Shown: positions 1-6,875 of the stretch, piece after piece
How the letters are laid out: each line of letters begins with the position of its first letter
Position numbering within the stretch: the stretch's first letter is position 1
Notes under the pieces: model-generated
What the model was told of the DNA's origin: nothing
Databases searched by the model: none
What the model saw: only the letters and a program-made list of their open reading frames with translations
Program-made: the position numbers and the translations under genes
Source of the DNA: JBFKOL01 sp041628815
GTDB lineage: Bacteria; Bacteroidota; Bacteroidia; Chitinophagales; Saprospiraceae
Direction of reading: 5' to 3'
NCBI GenBank assembly: GCA_041628815.1
Contig: JBFKOL010000220.1
Coordinates: 1 to 7,338, forward strand
Length of the DNA: 7,338 nucleotides

Positions 1-641
1 AGCTGCGTGATCTTGCTTTGAACCGTTCCCGATGCCACGTTGACTAAAACTTTGCCAATGGCTGTGGTACCCCTTGAATCCCTGACCGTGTAAGGGAAAG
101 CTGTCGTCCCTGTAAACCCTTTTGGAGGACGGTAGGTGATGGATTGAGAACCCGTGATCTCGGCCCTACCTGTGTAGACCGGTCCGACATCGACGATTTC
201 AATAATGTGGTCGGTTTTGGCATCATTTGCCAGAACGTCAATGGTCCCGAAATTGTCACCAGGTGCAATGTAGAGATAGTCCCGCCCCGTATTGATTACC
301 GACTTGACCACTTTAATTTCTACTTCGGTATACCACTTCTGTCCAAAATAATCCACGTACTCAACAGCAAACACCTGGGTGCCTTGAAATCCATCTTCCG
401 GTTGAAATTTTGCAAAATAAATATCGTCATCACCAGCACCACTTTCAGTGCTGAGGATTCCGTTCTTATCTGTGTAGATGATGTTAAGGAATTCGGTGGA
501 AGTGAAAGTCTGCGCCCATTGCTCACCTTCGACAACCGTGGCTTTAATCCTGTCAACATTTAATTGCTGCGCAAAGACACCAGTCCCAAGACCACAAATG
601 ATCCCCAACCCCAATATAATACGCAACATCACCTGATGCAT
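1..641 (-). CDS. Secreted protein with cadherin-like/bacterial Ig-like repeats (5' part only)
   Basis: The leftward frame is open from an ATG at 641 to the window edge, giving about 213 codons; the C-terminus lies outside. A second in-frame ATG at 629 gives the more compact signal peptide (MLRIILGLG...VFA followed by QQ), so the true start is either 641 or 629; the in-frame stop just upstream is at 657-659. After the signal peptide (about 20 residues from the 629 start) two roughly 85-residue units can be read. Each ends in a motif of the Big_9/cadherin-like Ig type: 'FQPEDGFQGTQVFAVEYVD' in the first, and 'VLAND' followed by 'YRPPKGFTGTTAFPYTVRD' and 'GKVLVNV' in the second. Such proteins are exported by Sec and are often long surface adhesins or matrix proteins. 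In Bacteroidota they often end in a type IX secretion sorting domain, which cannot be checked here. Exact function unknown; the secreted Ig-repeat call is firm, the role is not. Confidence 0.82.
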   Translation of the reverse strand, partial: MHQVMLRIILGLGIICGLGTGVFAQQLNVDRIKATVVEGEQWAQTFTSTEFLNIIYTDKNGILSTESGAGDDDIYFAKFQPEDGFQGTQVFAVEYVDYFGQKWYTEVEIKVVKSVINTGRDYLYIAPGDNFGTIDVLANDAKTDHIIEIVDVGPVYTGRAEITGSQSITYRPPKGFTGTTAFPYTVRDSRGTTAIGKVLVNVASGTVQSKITQ

Positions 642-771
642 GGACGATAGTCTTGGTTATTAGGCGCAATATACGCATTTTTACGAATCAAAACACTCAT
701 CACATTAATAAAAAAAATATATGTAAAGTTTTAATAATGTCTGACATAATGCGCAACTAGTAGAAACCCTA
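642..771. promoter_or_regulatory. Divergent AT-rich intergenic promoter region
   Basis: This 130-bp gap separates two genes read away from each other, so it should contain both promoters. It is markedly more AT-rich than the flanking genes, with an A-run and TATAT at about 710-722. No exact Bacteroidota -7 element (TAnnTTTG) is present on either strand. The closest on the minus strand is TATATTGC, with a TTG about 15 nt upstream of it; this is a weak match. No strong ribosome binding site precedes either start codon, which is usual in this phylum. Promoter function is inferred from position. Confidence 0.45.
734..750. promoter_or_regulatory. 17-bp imperfect dyad, candidate operator
   Basis: The sequence ATAATGTC-T-GACATAAT is an inverted repeat with 8-base arms and one mismatched pair around a single central T. 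It ends 21 bp before the ATG at 772, where a repressor or activator could act on the rightward gene. The arms are too short and too AT-rich for a terminator and no T-run follows. Operator function is only inferred from symmetry and position; a chance dyad in AT-rich DNA is possible. Confidence 0.25.
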
Positions 772-2223
772 ATGAAAGCAATCGAAGTCTTAAAAAAGCT
801 ATCGGCAACTCAAAGAAATCGCTTTAAAAAATTCTTGGAATCACCCTATTTCAACGTCAATTCTGACCTTGTGACCCTATTTATTGTTCTCGATTCCGAT
901 CTGAGACTGGACATCGATCCTGTCAAGGAAAAGGTGTGGAGTCGATGCATGACCAAAGTCCCATTCGACGACAAAAAGTGGAGAAAAATGCTGACCTCGC
1001 TGCTCAGCTTGCTGGAGCGTTTTGTGGCTGTAGAATCTCTCCAGGAAAACAAACTTCTTTTATCCAACATTGGCCTCCAGGGAGCTATACGCTTAGATAT
1101 TCCGGCATTGATGTCCAATGCCTCAAAGCATTTCGAAAAATCGTTGGATCATTCCCCTAGGTATTCTGTCGACACCCAATGGCTCGAGGTGAATTATCTT
1201 AAAAACCGTCAGTACATCATTACCGATTTTGAGCGAAAACAGGAAGCCGACAAAAGTGAAGCTCACCGTGAAGATTTGCTGAAGCTTGATCGAGTCCTTG
1301 ACCGTGCTTACCTGCAGGAAAAATTGCGCATAGCATGTGCTTTTGAGCATTATTCATTCGTCTACAACTTCGACGAAAACATTCATTTTGAAAAAGAGGT
1401 CCTCAAAATGGCCAATAAAATGGATGAAGGCGACCACGGCGTGAAAATCTACCAAAAAACACTTTCAGCGTACCGCACGACTTTCACACGCGATTTCATT
1501 AACCAACTTTTTTTACAGCTCCGGGATAATGCCCGCCATTTCAGCCTCAACGACTCCAAGGATATTTACATCAATTTGTTAAATCTGGTCATCCTGAAAG
1601 TTGGACGCGGCCATGAAGAGTACGAACGACTCCTTCTACAATTGTTTCAATTTGGGCTCAACAACAGCTTACTCCTGGAACAAGGAAAAATTTCTCCCAG
1701 CATTTACCGGAACATCGCATTCATTGCTGCTAAACTCAAAGAATACGATTGGGCTTTAGCGTTTGTCGAAAAGAACAAAGATGCATTGGAGGATAAATAC
1801 AAGGAGACCGCCTACTCTTTCAACAGGGCACGCATTCTGCGCCAGATGGGTAAATACGACCTGGTCATCGAAACCTTGAGAAATGTAGAATACGAGGATA
1901 TAACCTACAACCTTAATTCGAAACTCATCTTAATGATATCTTATTTCGAACTCGAAGAATATGCCGTCCTGGACTCTTTTATCAAAAGCTTCAAAGTATT
2001 TCTCAGGAGGAGAAGAAACATTCCTAAGGCCCGTAAAAATGCCTTCTATAGTTTTACTAAAGTTCTTCACAACATCATGAAGGCAGAGGAGCGCCTGGAT
2101 GCCAAGCGCTTGAAGGCGGCAGCGGAGGACATCGCCGAAAACACTTCTATTCCCAACAGGGACTGGTTGAAAGAAAAAATAGAAGTAATGTCCCGCACTA
2201 TAAAAATTCCAGTCGTCGAATAG
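772..2223 (+). CDS. All-helical hypothetical protein, TPR-like, Bacteroidota-specific family
   Basis: This 483-aa protein has no signal peptide and no membrane segment, so it is probably cytoplasmic. The N-terminus 'LSATQRNRFKKFLESPYFN' (residues 10-28), followed by a helix and a 'DDKKWRKMLTSLLSLLERF' segment (66-84), is a pattern I associate with a family of uncharacterised Bacteroidota proteins, often present in several copies per genome. The rest is predicted to be almost entirely helical. Residues about 309-410 contain three helix-turn-helix units that look like degenerate TPRs: 'YRNIAFIAAKLKEYDWALAF', 'AYSFNRARILRQMGKYDLVI' and 'SKLILMISYFELEEYAVLDS'. A basic patch 'RRRRN' sits at 412-416, and the end carries 'NRDWLKEKI' (462-470). 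The ATG at 772 is the first after an in-frame TGA at 742-744. No enzyme motif is visible. A scaffold or protein-interaction role is a guess from the TPR-like fold; a link to the downstream exporter is only positional. Confidence 0.85.
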   Translation: MKAIEVLKKLSATQRNRFKKFLESPYFNVNSDLVTLFIVLDSDLRLDIDPVKEKVWSRCMTKVPFDDKKWRKMLTSLLSLLERFVAVESLQENKLLLSNIGLQGAIRLDIPALMSNASKHFEKSLDHSPRYSVDTQWLEVNYLKNRQYIITDFERKQEADKSEAHREDLLKLDRVLDRAYLQEKLRIACAFEHYSFVYNFDENIHFEKEVLKMANKMDEGDHGVKIYQKTLSAYRTTFTRDFINQLFLQLRDNARHFSLNDSKDIYINLLNLVILKVGRGHEEYERLLLQLFQFGLNNSLLLEQGKISPSIYRNIAFIAAKLKEYDWALAFVEKNKDALEDKYKETAYSFNRARILRQMGKYDLVIETLRNVEYEDITYNLNSKLILMISYFELEEYAVLDSFIKSFKVFLRRRRNIPKARKNAFYSFTKVLHNIMKAEERLDAKRLKAAAEDIAENTSIPNRDWLKEKIEVMSRTIKIPVVE

Positions 2224-2415
2224 GGCCGCGTCAATATTTATCAAGGCGTTTCGATGATCCGATTTCTGCCAAAGGTTTCATATTGTTACCTTCACAACCG
2301 GATAAAGCGTATGAACGGTATGGATCAAAAGACTCGTGATGTTGCTTCCAATCGATTTTGGCCGGTGACCTTGTACGTTTACACCACCCTGTCTTTTGTT
2401 CAGAAGGCGTAAGAA
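2224..2415 (+). other. 192-bp gap with open 52-codon frame (2254-2412); unproven small ORF
   Basis: Between the helical protein and the ABC exporter, the frame shared by both genes stays open from just after the TAG at 2221-2223 to a TAA at 2410-2412. One codon (GAA) then separates that stop from the exporter's ATG. An ATG at 2254 would give a 52-aa peptide starting 'MIRFLPKVSYCYLHN' and ending 'TLYVYTTLSFVQKA'; later ATGs lie at 2311 and 2320. It has a single cysteine and no double-glycine leader or clear signal peptide. It could be a small protein, a translated leader, or plain leader DNA. TACGTTTA at 2374-2381 matches seven of eight letters of a TAnnTTTG -7 box by template, but has no well-spaced -33 element. 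No terminator hairpin with a T-run is visible. Confidence 0.3.
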
Positions 2416-4158
2416 ATGGGTAACAGGGAACAGTTCAAATTCAGCTTTGGCTATGTTTTTTCACTGATGAGAAGATACTCATCCGGTATAGCACTGATCA
2501 TTGCACTCAACATCCTTTGGTCGCTGCTTCAGATTTGTATACCTTTTCTCACCAAGGCCCTTGTAGACCAGGGTATCGAGAACCGCGACAAGGAAATAGT
2601 AGTCCTCATACTCATATCTCAAATCCTCCTTTTCATTGGTATCACCATTGCTGACATCTACCGAAAATGGCTGTTGCGGCACATCGGGGTGAGGGTCAAT
2701 CTTTTTCTTATCGTGAATTTTCTTAAAGGTATCATCCGGAAGCCTTTTACCTTTTTCAATGTCCATGAACAAGGCAATACCGTGCAACACTTCAATGATA
2801 ATCTTCGGATTGAACAATTTCTGACCAACAATACATCGGACTTTTTCAATGCGCTCATCAAAATATTCATTTATGGCGTTTTGCTGTTCATATTTAGTGT
2901 CACATTGGGTTGGATCTTTGTTATTTTCAACGTCTTGCTGGCCATATGGGTCAGTTTGTGTATGGAGACCCGCGAGCATGTCGACGACCTGCGTTTCGAG
3001 GTGAGTGCCGAAGCCAGAACTGAATTGATGGAATTGTTTACGGGTATCATCGACCTTAAATCGTACAACCAGGAAAAAAACAGGATCAATCGCTGGGACC
3101 AGGTTCAATCCAGTTTCTCAAGCTTGCGACTCAATCTCATCCGGCTCAACCAGATCATCTTTTCGGTCATTAACGGTCTTGCAGAATTGCGAGATATTCT
3201 CATCATATTTTTTGCGGCTTGGGCGACCATTGATGGCACCATGACCCTGGGCACCCTGCTTGCAGTACAGTACATCCTGGGACAACTCAATGAGCCCGTC
3301 AACAAATTGATAGAATTTCTTCCTCAGTACCAGGATGCGAAATTGAGTCTTGACCGGATCAACAAGGCCATAACACTCGAAGATCCCGATGACGATATCG
3401 TCTATATTGATAATGTTCCCAGGTCTGCAGACATCCAGGTGGACAATGTCACCTATTCCTATTCACCGAACAAACCGGCGGTGAAAAACATAACGATGAA
3501 CATACCTTTTGGAAAGTCAGTGGCCATCCTGGGTGAAAGTGGTAGCGGAAAATCCACACTCATGCGGTTAATGCTTAAATTGATCAGGGCAGACGATGGC
3601 GCCATTTCCATTGGTACTAAAAAACTGGACATCATCAGTTCTGAGCAATGGCTCAACCACTGTAGCGTCATTTTACAGGAAAGTCTCCTCTTTCATCGCA
3701 GTATTCTTTATAACATCACTTTTGAAAATGACGAAAGCAAAGTCGACAAAGAACGCATCTACCGATGCCTTGAAAAGTGCATGATACTTGATGTTGTCGA
3801 GTCCCTCCCTCAAGGGTTGTATGCGATGGTCGGAGCGGACCATGTCAACTTCAGTAAAGGACAGGCACAAAGGTTATTGCTGGCAAGGGCATTGTACAAG
3901 GATGTCGATTATTACTTTCTCGACGAGCCATTCAGTGCACTTGACAGAATTACGTACCGCAAAGTTTTTAAAAACCTGAGGGAAGAACTAAAAAACAAGA
4001 CGCTTATCATCGTAACCCACAAAATGGAAGTGGCTATGAAAATGGATGTAATTTACCTGCTTGAGGAAGGAGAACTGGTCGAAAGCGGGACCCACGAGAG
4101 CCTCAGCACACTGGGCAACAGATATACCAAGATTTTCCTTTCAGACGAAGAGGACTAA
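2416..4158 (+). CDS. ABC exporter half-transporter, peptidase-less (membrane domain + ATPase)
   Basis: This 580-aa protein is a fused type IV ABC half-exporter that would act as a homodimer in the inner membrane. The membrane domain (about 20-290) has hydrophobic segments near 24-48, 60-80, 145-163, 164-183 and 246-290. The ATPase shows Walker A GESGSGKST (373-381), Q-loop Q421, a signature-like FSKGQ (479-483), Walker B YYFLDE with catalytic E504, D-loop SALD (507-510) and the switch histidine H535. The signature departs from LSGGQ: its first glycine is lysine. No C39 peptidase domain precedes the membrane domain, unlike typical bacteriocin-type exporters of about 700 aa; a stop only two codons upstream rules out a longer start. 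The HlyD-type gene begins 9 bp downstream, so the pair is probably one transcript and one machine exporting a peptide, protein or small molecule. Cargo is unknown. Lipid or drug export is a less likely alternative given the adaptor partner. Confidence 0.93.
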   Translation: MGNREQFKFSFGYVFSLMRRYSSGIALIIALNILWSLLQICIPFLTKALVDQGIENRDKEIVVLILISQILLFIGITIADIYRKWLLRHIGVRVNLFLIVNFLKGIIRKPFTFFNVHEQGNTVQHFNDNLRIEQFLTNNTSDFFNALIKIFIYGVLLFIFSVTLGWIFVIFNVLLAIWVSLCMETREHVDDLRFEVSAEARTELMELFTGIIDLKSYNQEKNRINRWDQVQSSFSSLRLNLIRLNQIIFSVINGLAELRDILIIFFAAWATIDGTMTLGTLLAVQYILGQLNEPVNKLIEFLPQYQDAKLSLDRINKAITLEDPDDDIVYIDNVPRSADIQVDNVTYSYSPNKPAVKNITMNIPFGKSVAILGESGSGKSTLMRLMLKLIRADDGAISIGTKKLDIISSEQWLNHCSVILQESLLFHRSILYNITFENDESKVDKERIYRCLEKCMILDVVESLPQGLYAMVGADHVNFSKGQAQRLLLARALYKDVDYYFLDEPFSALDRITYRKVFKNLREELKNKTLIIVTHKMEVAMKMDVIYLLEEGELVESGTHESLSTLGNRYTKIFLSDEED

Positions 4159-4167
4159 CACACTGCG

Positions 4168-5484
4168 ATGAAGCTGAAGATAAAAGACTACATCATCGAT
4201 AAGAACAGGCTCCCAAAAAGTCTCATCGTTCATGGGATCCTGTACATTGTTGTTGTACTTTTCCTGGCATTTTCTATCCTCTTCATCATTCCCATCCAGG
4301 AAAAAATAAGTGGGAACTTCGTCATTCATACTTTTGGCATTCCCGTAGATATCAAAACAAAACAGGAAGGACCCATCTTCCTAAAAGTAACAGATGGTGA
4401 TCGCGTAGAAAAGGATGACCTGTTGGCTACCCAGGTATGGGACCTCGATACAGCAACTATTCGTCACCTGCACAGCTTGGTAAGAAAAGATTTCGATATC
4501 TCGACAGGCGAAGGATTAAAAGAACTAGAAGAATCTGCTAAAATGCTGCGACATGCCGACCTGCCTGAAATCCAGGGGCAGATCAACAAAATGATCAGCG
4601 CCATGACCCAATATCGCCTTCAACTTCAAGCGATTGACCCTACTCCTTTGATCGATAACCTGCAGCGAGAGATCGACAATCAATGGGCATCCTTGCCTCT
4701 CATTGATTCCCTTACGGACAATAAACGGGAAAAACTCGCCCTTGTCAGACAACGATTAGAGCGAGACAAACAACTCGTCCAGGAAGGAGCCCTGTCGCCA
4801 CTGGAGTATTCGCAGACCGAGTCATCATTCATCGATGCAGAAGCTGAACAGCTGTCGACCAATATTGAAAGAAAAAATACAGAGCAAAGTATAAGTGAAC
4901 TGGAATCCTCAGTCGCTGCCACTCTCGCTACTTACCGCAGCAGGAAGGCAGCCCTTTTGCTGGCTGTTGAAGCTGCAAGAAATGATTTTCTCGATTCTTA
5001 CTACCGTTCATCACCCGACAAAATGATCTATGCCACCATCGGTGGAATCGTCACCAAAATGCCAGAAATCATCTCTGGCATGGAAATGAAATCCGAACAA
5101 ACCATCATGACCATCGTTCCTGAGCAGGCAGAAGAAGCACCTGAATGTTACATGTATGTTGGGCTTCGTCGTGCCGGCGAGGTCAAAAAAGGCCAAATCG
5201 CCTACCTGGAGCTGTCCGAATACCAGCCTCGCGATTACGGTATGCTCGAAGCTACGGTTGACAAAATCAGCCCCGTTGCCAATTCTGAGAGATACCGCCT
5301 GGATCTCAAGCTAAATCTACCTCTGACCACCAATTTTGGAGTCGTCTTAGAGCCCAGGGCATCCTACAACGGCACCGGAGAAATCCTGACCAATCGAATG
5401 AGCATTTTTGAAAAAATTATAAATGAGTTGCGTTGGAGTGAAGCCCGTTTCGACAGGGTTCCTTCGCAAAACGTAGGTAGGTAA
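4168..5484 (+). CDS. HlyD-family membrane-fusion (periplasmic adaptor) protein
   Basis: This 438-aa protein should be anchored in the inner membrane and bridge the ABC exporter to an outer-membrane channel. A single membrane segment lies at about 19-41 after a short basic cytoplasmic tail. The first lipoyl-like half is at about 68-88 ('VTDGDRVEKDDLLA'). A long hairpin of charged helices at about 112-280 includes the HlyD-type stretch 'ERDKQLVQEGALSPLEYSQT' (198-217). The second lipoyl half is at about 284-317 ('MIYATIGGIV'), and a beta-barrel region follows at about 325-405, ending in 'GTGEILTNRMSIFEKIINEL' (402-421), typical of HlyD C-termini. It follows the ABC gene by 9 bp with no terminator, so co-transcription is expected. 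The length is normal for the family. No TolC-type channel gene is in the window; it must be encoded elsewhere or shared. The stop lies 8 bp from the stop of the opposing gene. Confidence 0.92.
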   Translation: MKLKIKDYIIDKNRLPKSLIVHGILYIVVVLFLAFSILFIIPIQEKISGNFVIHTFGIPVDIKTKQEGPIFLKVTDGDRVEKDDLLATQVWDLDTATIRHLHSLVRKDFDISTGEGLKELEESAKMLRHADLPEIQGQINKMISAMTQYRLQLQAIDPTPLIDNLQREIDNQWASLPLIDSLTDNKREKLALVRQRLERDKQLVQEGALSPLEYSQTESSFIDAEAEQLSTNIERKNTEQSISELESSVAATLATYRSRKAALLLAVEAARNDFLDSYYRSSPDKMIYATIGGIVTKMPEIISGMEMKSEQTIMTIVPEQAEEAPECYMYVGLRRAGEVKKGQIAYLELSEYQPRDYGMLEATVDKISPVANSERYRLDLKLNLPLTTNFGVVLEPRASYNGTGEILTNRMSIFEKIINELRWSEARFDRVPSQNVGR

Positions 5485-5492
5485 ACTGGTCA

Positions 5493-6875
5493 TCAGATGC
5501 GCTCGAAATAGCGGCGCCTTTCCCAGTCGCTGACAGAATTTCGATAGGCCCCATACTCTTTGGCATAGAAGTGACAGTAATGATTGATTACGTCATCTCC
5601 AAATGATGCTTTAGCCATTTCGCTATGGCGATAAAATGCCGTGGCCTCTTCCAGTGAATAGGCTATCCGGGGTAATCGGCCAGCTGCATAAACATCTCCT
5701 TCGAAAACATCCGGAGCTGCCAGGTTCTCATCCAGCCCGGCAATTCCACTGGCTAGAAGTCCTGCATAAGCCAGGTAAGGATTTACATCCGCTCCCGGTA
5801 TGCGCGTTTCGATGCGCAGTGAACTACCCTCGCCAACGACCCTGAATCCAGCCGTCCTGTTATCGTGGCTCCAGGCAAGCCGGGTCGGAGCCCAACTGCC
5901 ATCGACATATCTCTTATAGGAATTCACCGTTGGTGCAAAAAAAGGCAACACATCCGGGGCATAAGTCAGGCAGCCAGCCAGGAACTTTTTGAATATCTCA
6001 GAGCACCGAATAGGACCGAACTGTTCTTCCCCGGCAAAAACATTCCTGCCATCTTTCCAAAGGCTGATATGTATGTGACAACTGGACCCTGCCCTGTCGG
6101 AAAAAGGTTTGGCCATAAATGTCAGGGATAATCCACATTGTTCGGCTACCTCCTTTAGACAATGCTTAAACACCATATGCTGATCAGCCATATCTAACAG
6201 GGGTGCATAACGGACATTCAACTCGTGTTGTCCCAACCCCCATTCTCCCTTTGAATTTTCAACACATATGCCGCTTCTCTTCAAATGCTTTCGCGCCCGG
6301 GCCGTAAAATATTCCATCCTACTACCCTGCAAGATGTGGTAGTCCTCAAGATACCATCCGGTAGGTTCAAGGTTCTGATATCCCTTTTCCCAGGCTTCCC
6401 TGTACGTATCATTAAAGGTATAATATTCGAGTTCGGATGCGGCCTGTGCCTCGAAGCCCGTTTCTGCCAGTCTGTGAAGTTGTCTTTTTAATATCTGCCG
6501 GGGAGAGACCGGGACCGCCTTGTGCGTGTCTTGGTCTTCCAAGTCGCAGATGATCAGTGCAGTCCTGGACATCCAACTGAGTTTTCTGATGGTTGAGAAA
6601 TCAGGAACGAGGTGGAAGTCTCCGTAACCGAGTTCCCAGTTGGCAAAGTCATAGCCGCCCACGGGCTCCATTTCCATATCAGTTGTCAGCAGGTAATTGC
6701 ATGCATGTGTTCCTTTTTCACCGACCTCATCGATGAAGAAATCTGCCTCAAATCTCTTTCCCATCATTCTGCCATAGTGATCGGCAAAGGCAAGGATGAC
6801 TGTTTCTATTTTCCCCTTTGAGACGGCCTCCGTCAGGGATGCCAGCGTATAAATTCCTTTGGGTGACTTTTTCAT
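5493..6875 (-). CDS. Glutamine-synthetase-family ligase, probable gamma-glutamyl-amine synthetase (PuuA/GlnA4-like)
   Basis: This 460-aa protein has the full glutamine synthetase fold and should use ATP to join glutamate to an amine in the cytoplasm. Visible family motifs are the metal-binding 'SELEYYTF' (E148, E150), 'EWGLGQHELN' (E211, E218), 'SSCHIHISL' (H267, H269), 'NSYKRYVDGSWAPTRL' (R322), 'HDNRTAGFRV' (R340, R345) and 'RIETRIPGADVNPYLAYAG' (E356, R358). In the flap where true glutamine synthetases have GYEAP, with a glutamate that helps bind ammonium, this protein has GSWAP (W328). The D50-type 'DGSS' segment and the adenylylation-loop tyrosine are not recognisable either. These changes fit a relative that glutamylates an amine such as putrescine or ethanolamine. 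The ATG at 6875 overlaps the permease stop (ATGA), so the two are translationally coupled. Amine ligase is the best guess; the exact substrate cannot be told from sequence, and ammonia is unlikely. Confidence 0.88.
   Translation of the reverse strand: MKKSPKGIYTLASLTEAVSKGKIETVILAFADHYGRMMGKRFEADFFIDEVGEKGTHACNYLLTTDMEMEPVGGYDFANWELGYGDFHLVPDFSTIRKLSWMSRTALIICDLEDQDTHKAVPVSPRQILKRQLHRLAETGFEAQAASELEYYTFNDTYREAWEKGYQNLEPTGWYLEDYHILQGSRMEYFTARARKHLKRSGICVENSKGEWGLGQHELNVRYAPLLDMADQHMVFKHCLKEVAEQCGLSLTFMAKPFSDRAGSSCHIHISLWKDGRNVFAGEEQFGPIRCSEIFKKFLAGCLTYAPDVLPFFAPTVNSYKRYVDGSWAPTRLAWSHDNRTAGFRVVGEGSSLRIETRIPGADVNPYLAYAGLLASGIAGLDENLAAPDVFEGDVYAAGRLPRIAYSLEEATAFYRHSEMAKASFGDDVINHYCHFYAKEYGAYRNSVSDWERRRYFERI

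Noticed and set aside
144..563. 139-aa rightward open frame
   Set aside because: It lies antisense to the secreted Ig-repeat gene, whose frame shows a signal peptide and recognisable domain motifs; this one shows none.
2224..2415. Remnant of a C39 peptidase domain fused to the ABC exporter
   Set aside because: The gap is too short for the roughly 130-150 residue domain, and the in-frame residues show no C39 cysteine motif near the start or histidine/aspartate pattern.
2479..3108. 209-aa leftward open frame
   Set aside because: It is antisense to the membrane domain of the ABC exporter and has no recognisable motif or leader; long antisense frames are common opposite such genes.
4168..5484. 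RND-efflux type adaptor (AcrA-like)
   Set aside because: There is an N-terminal membrane anchor instead of a lipoprotein signal, the neighbour is an ABC exporter, and the C-terminus is HlyD-like.
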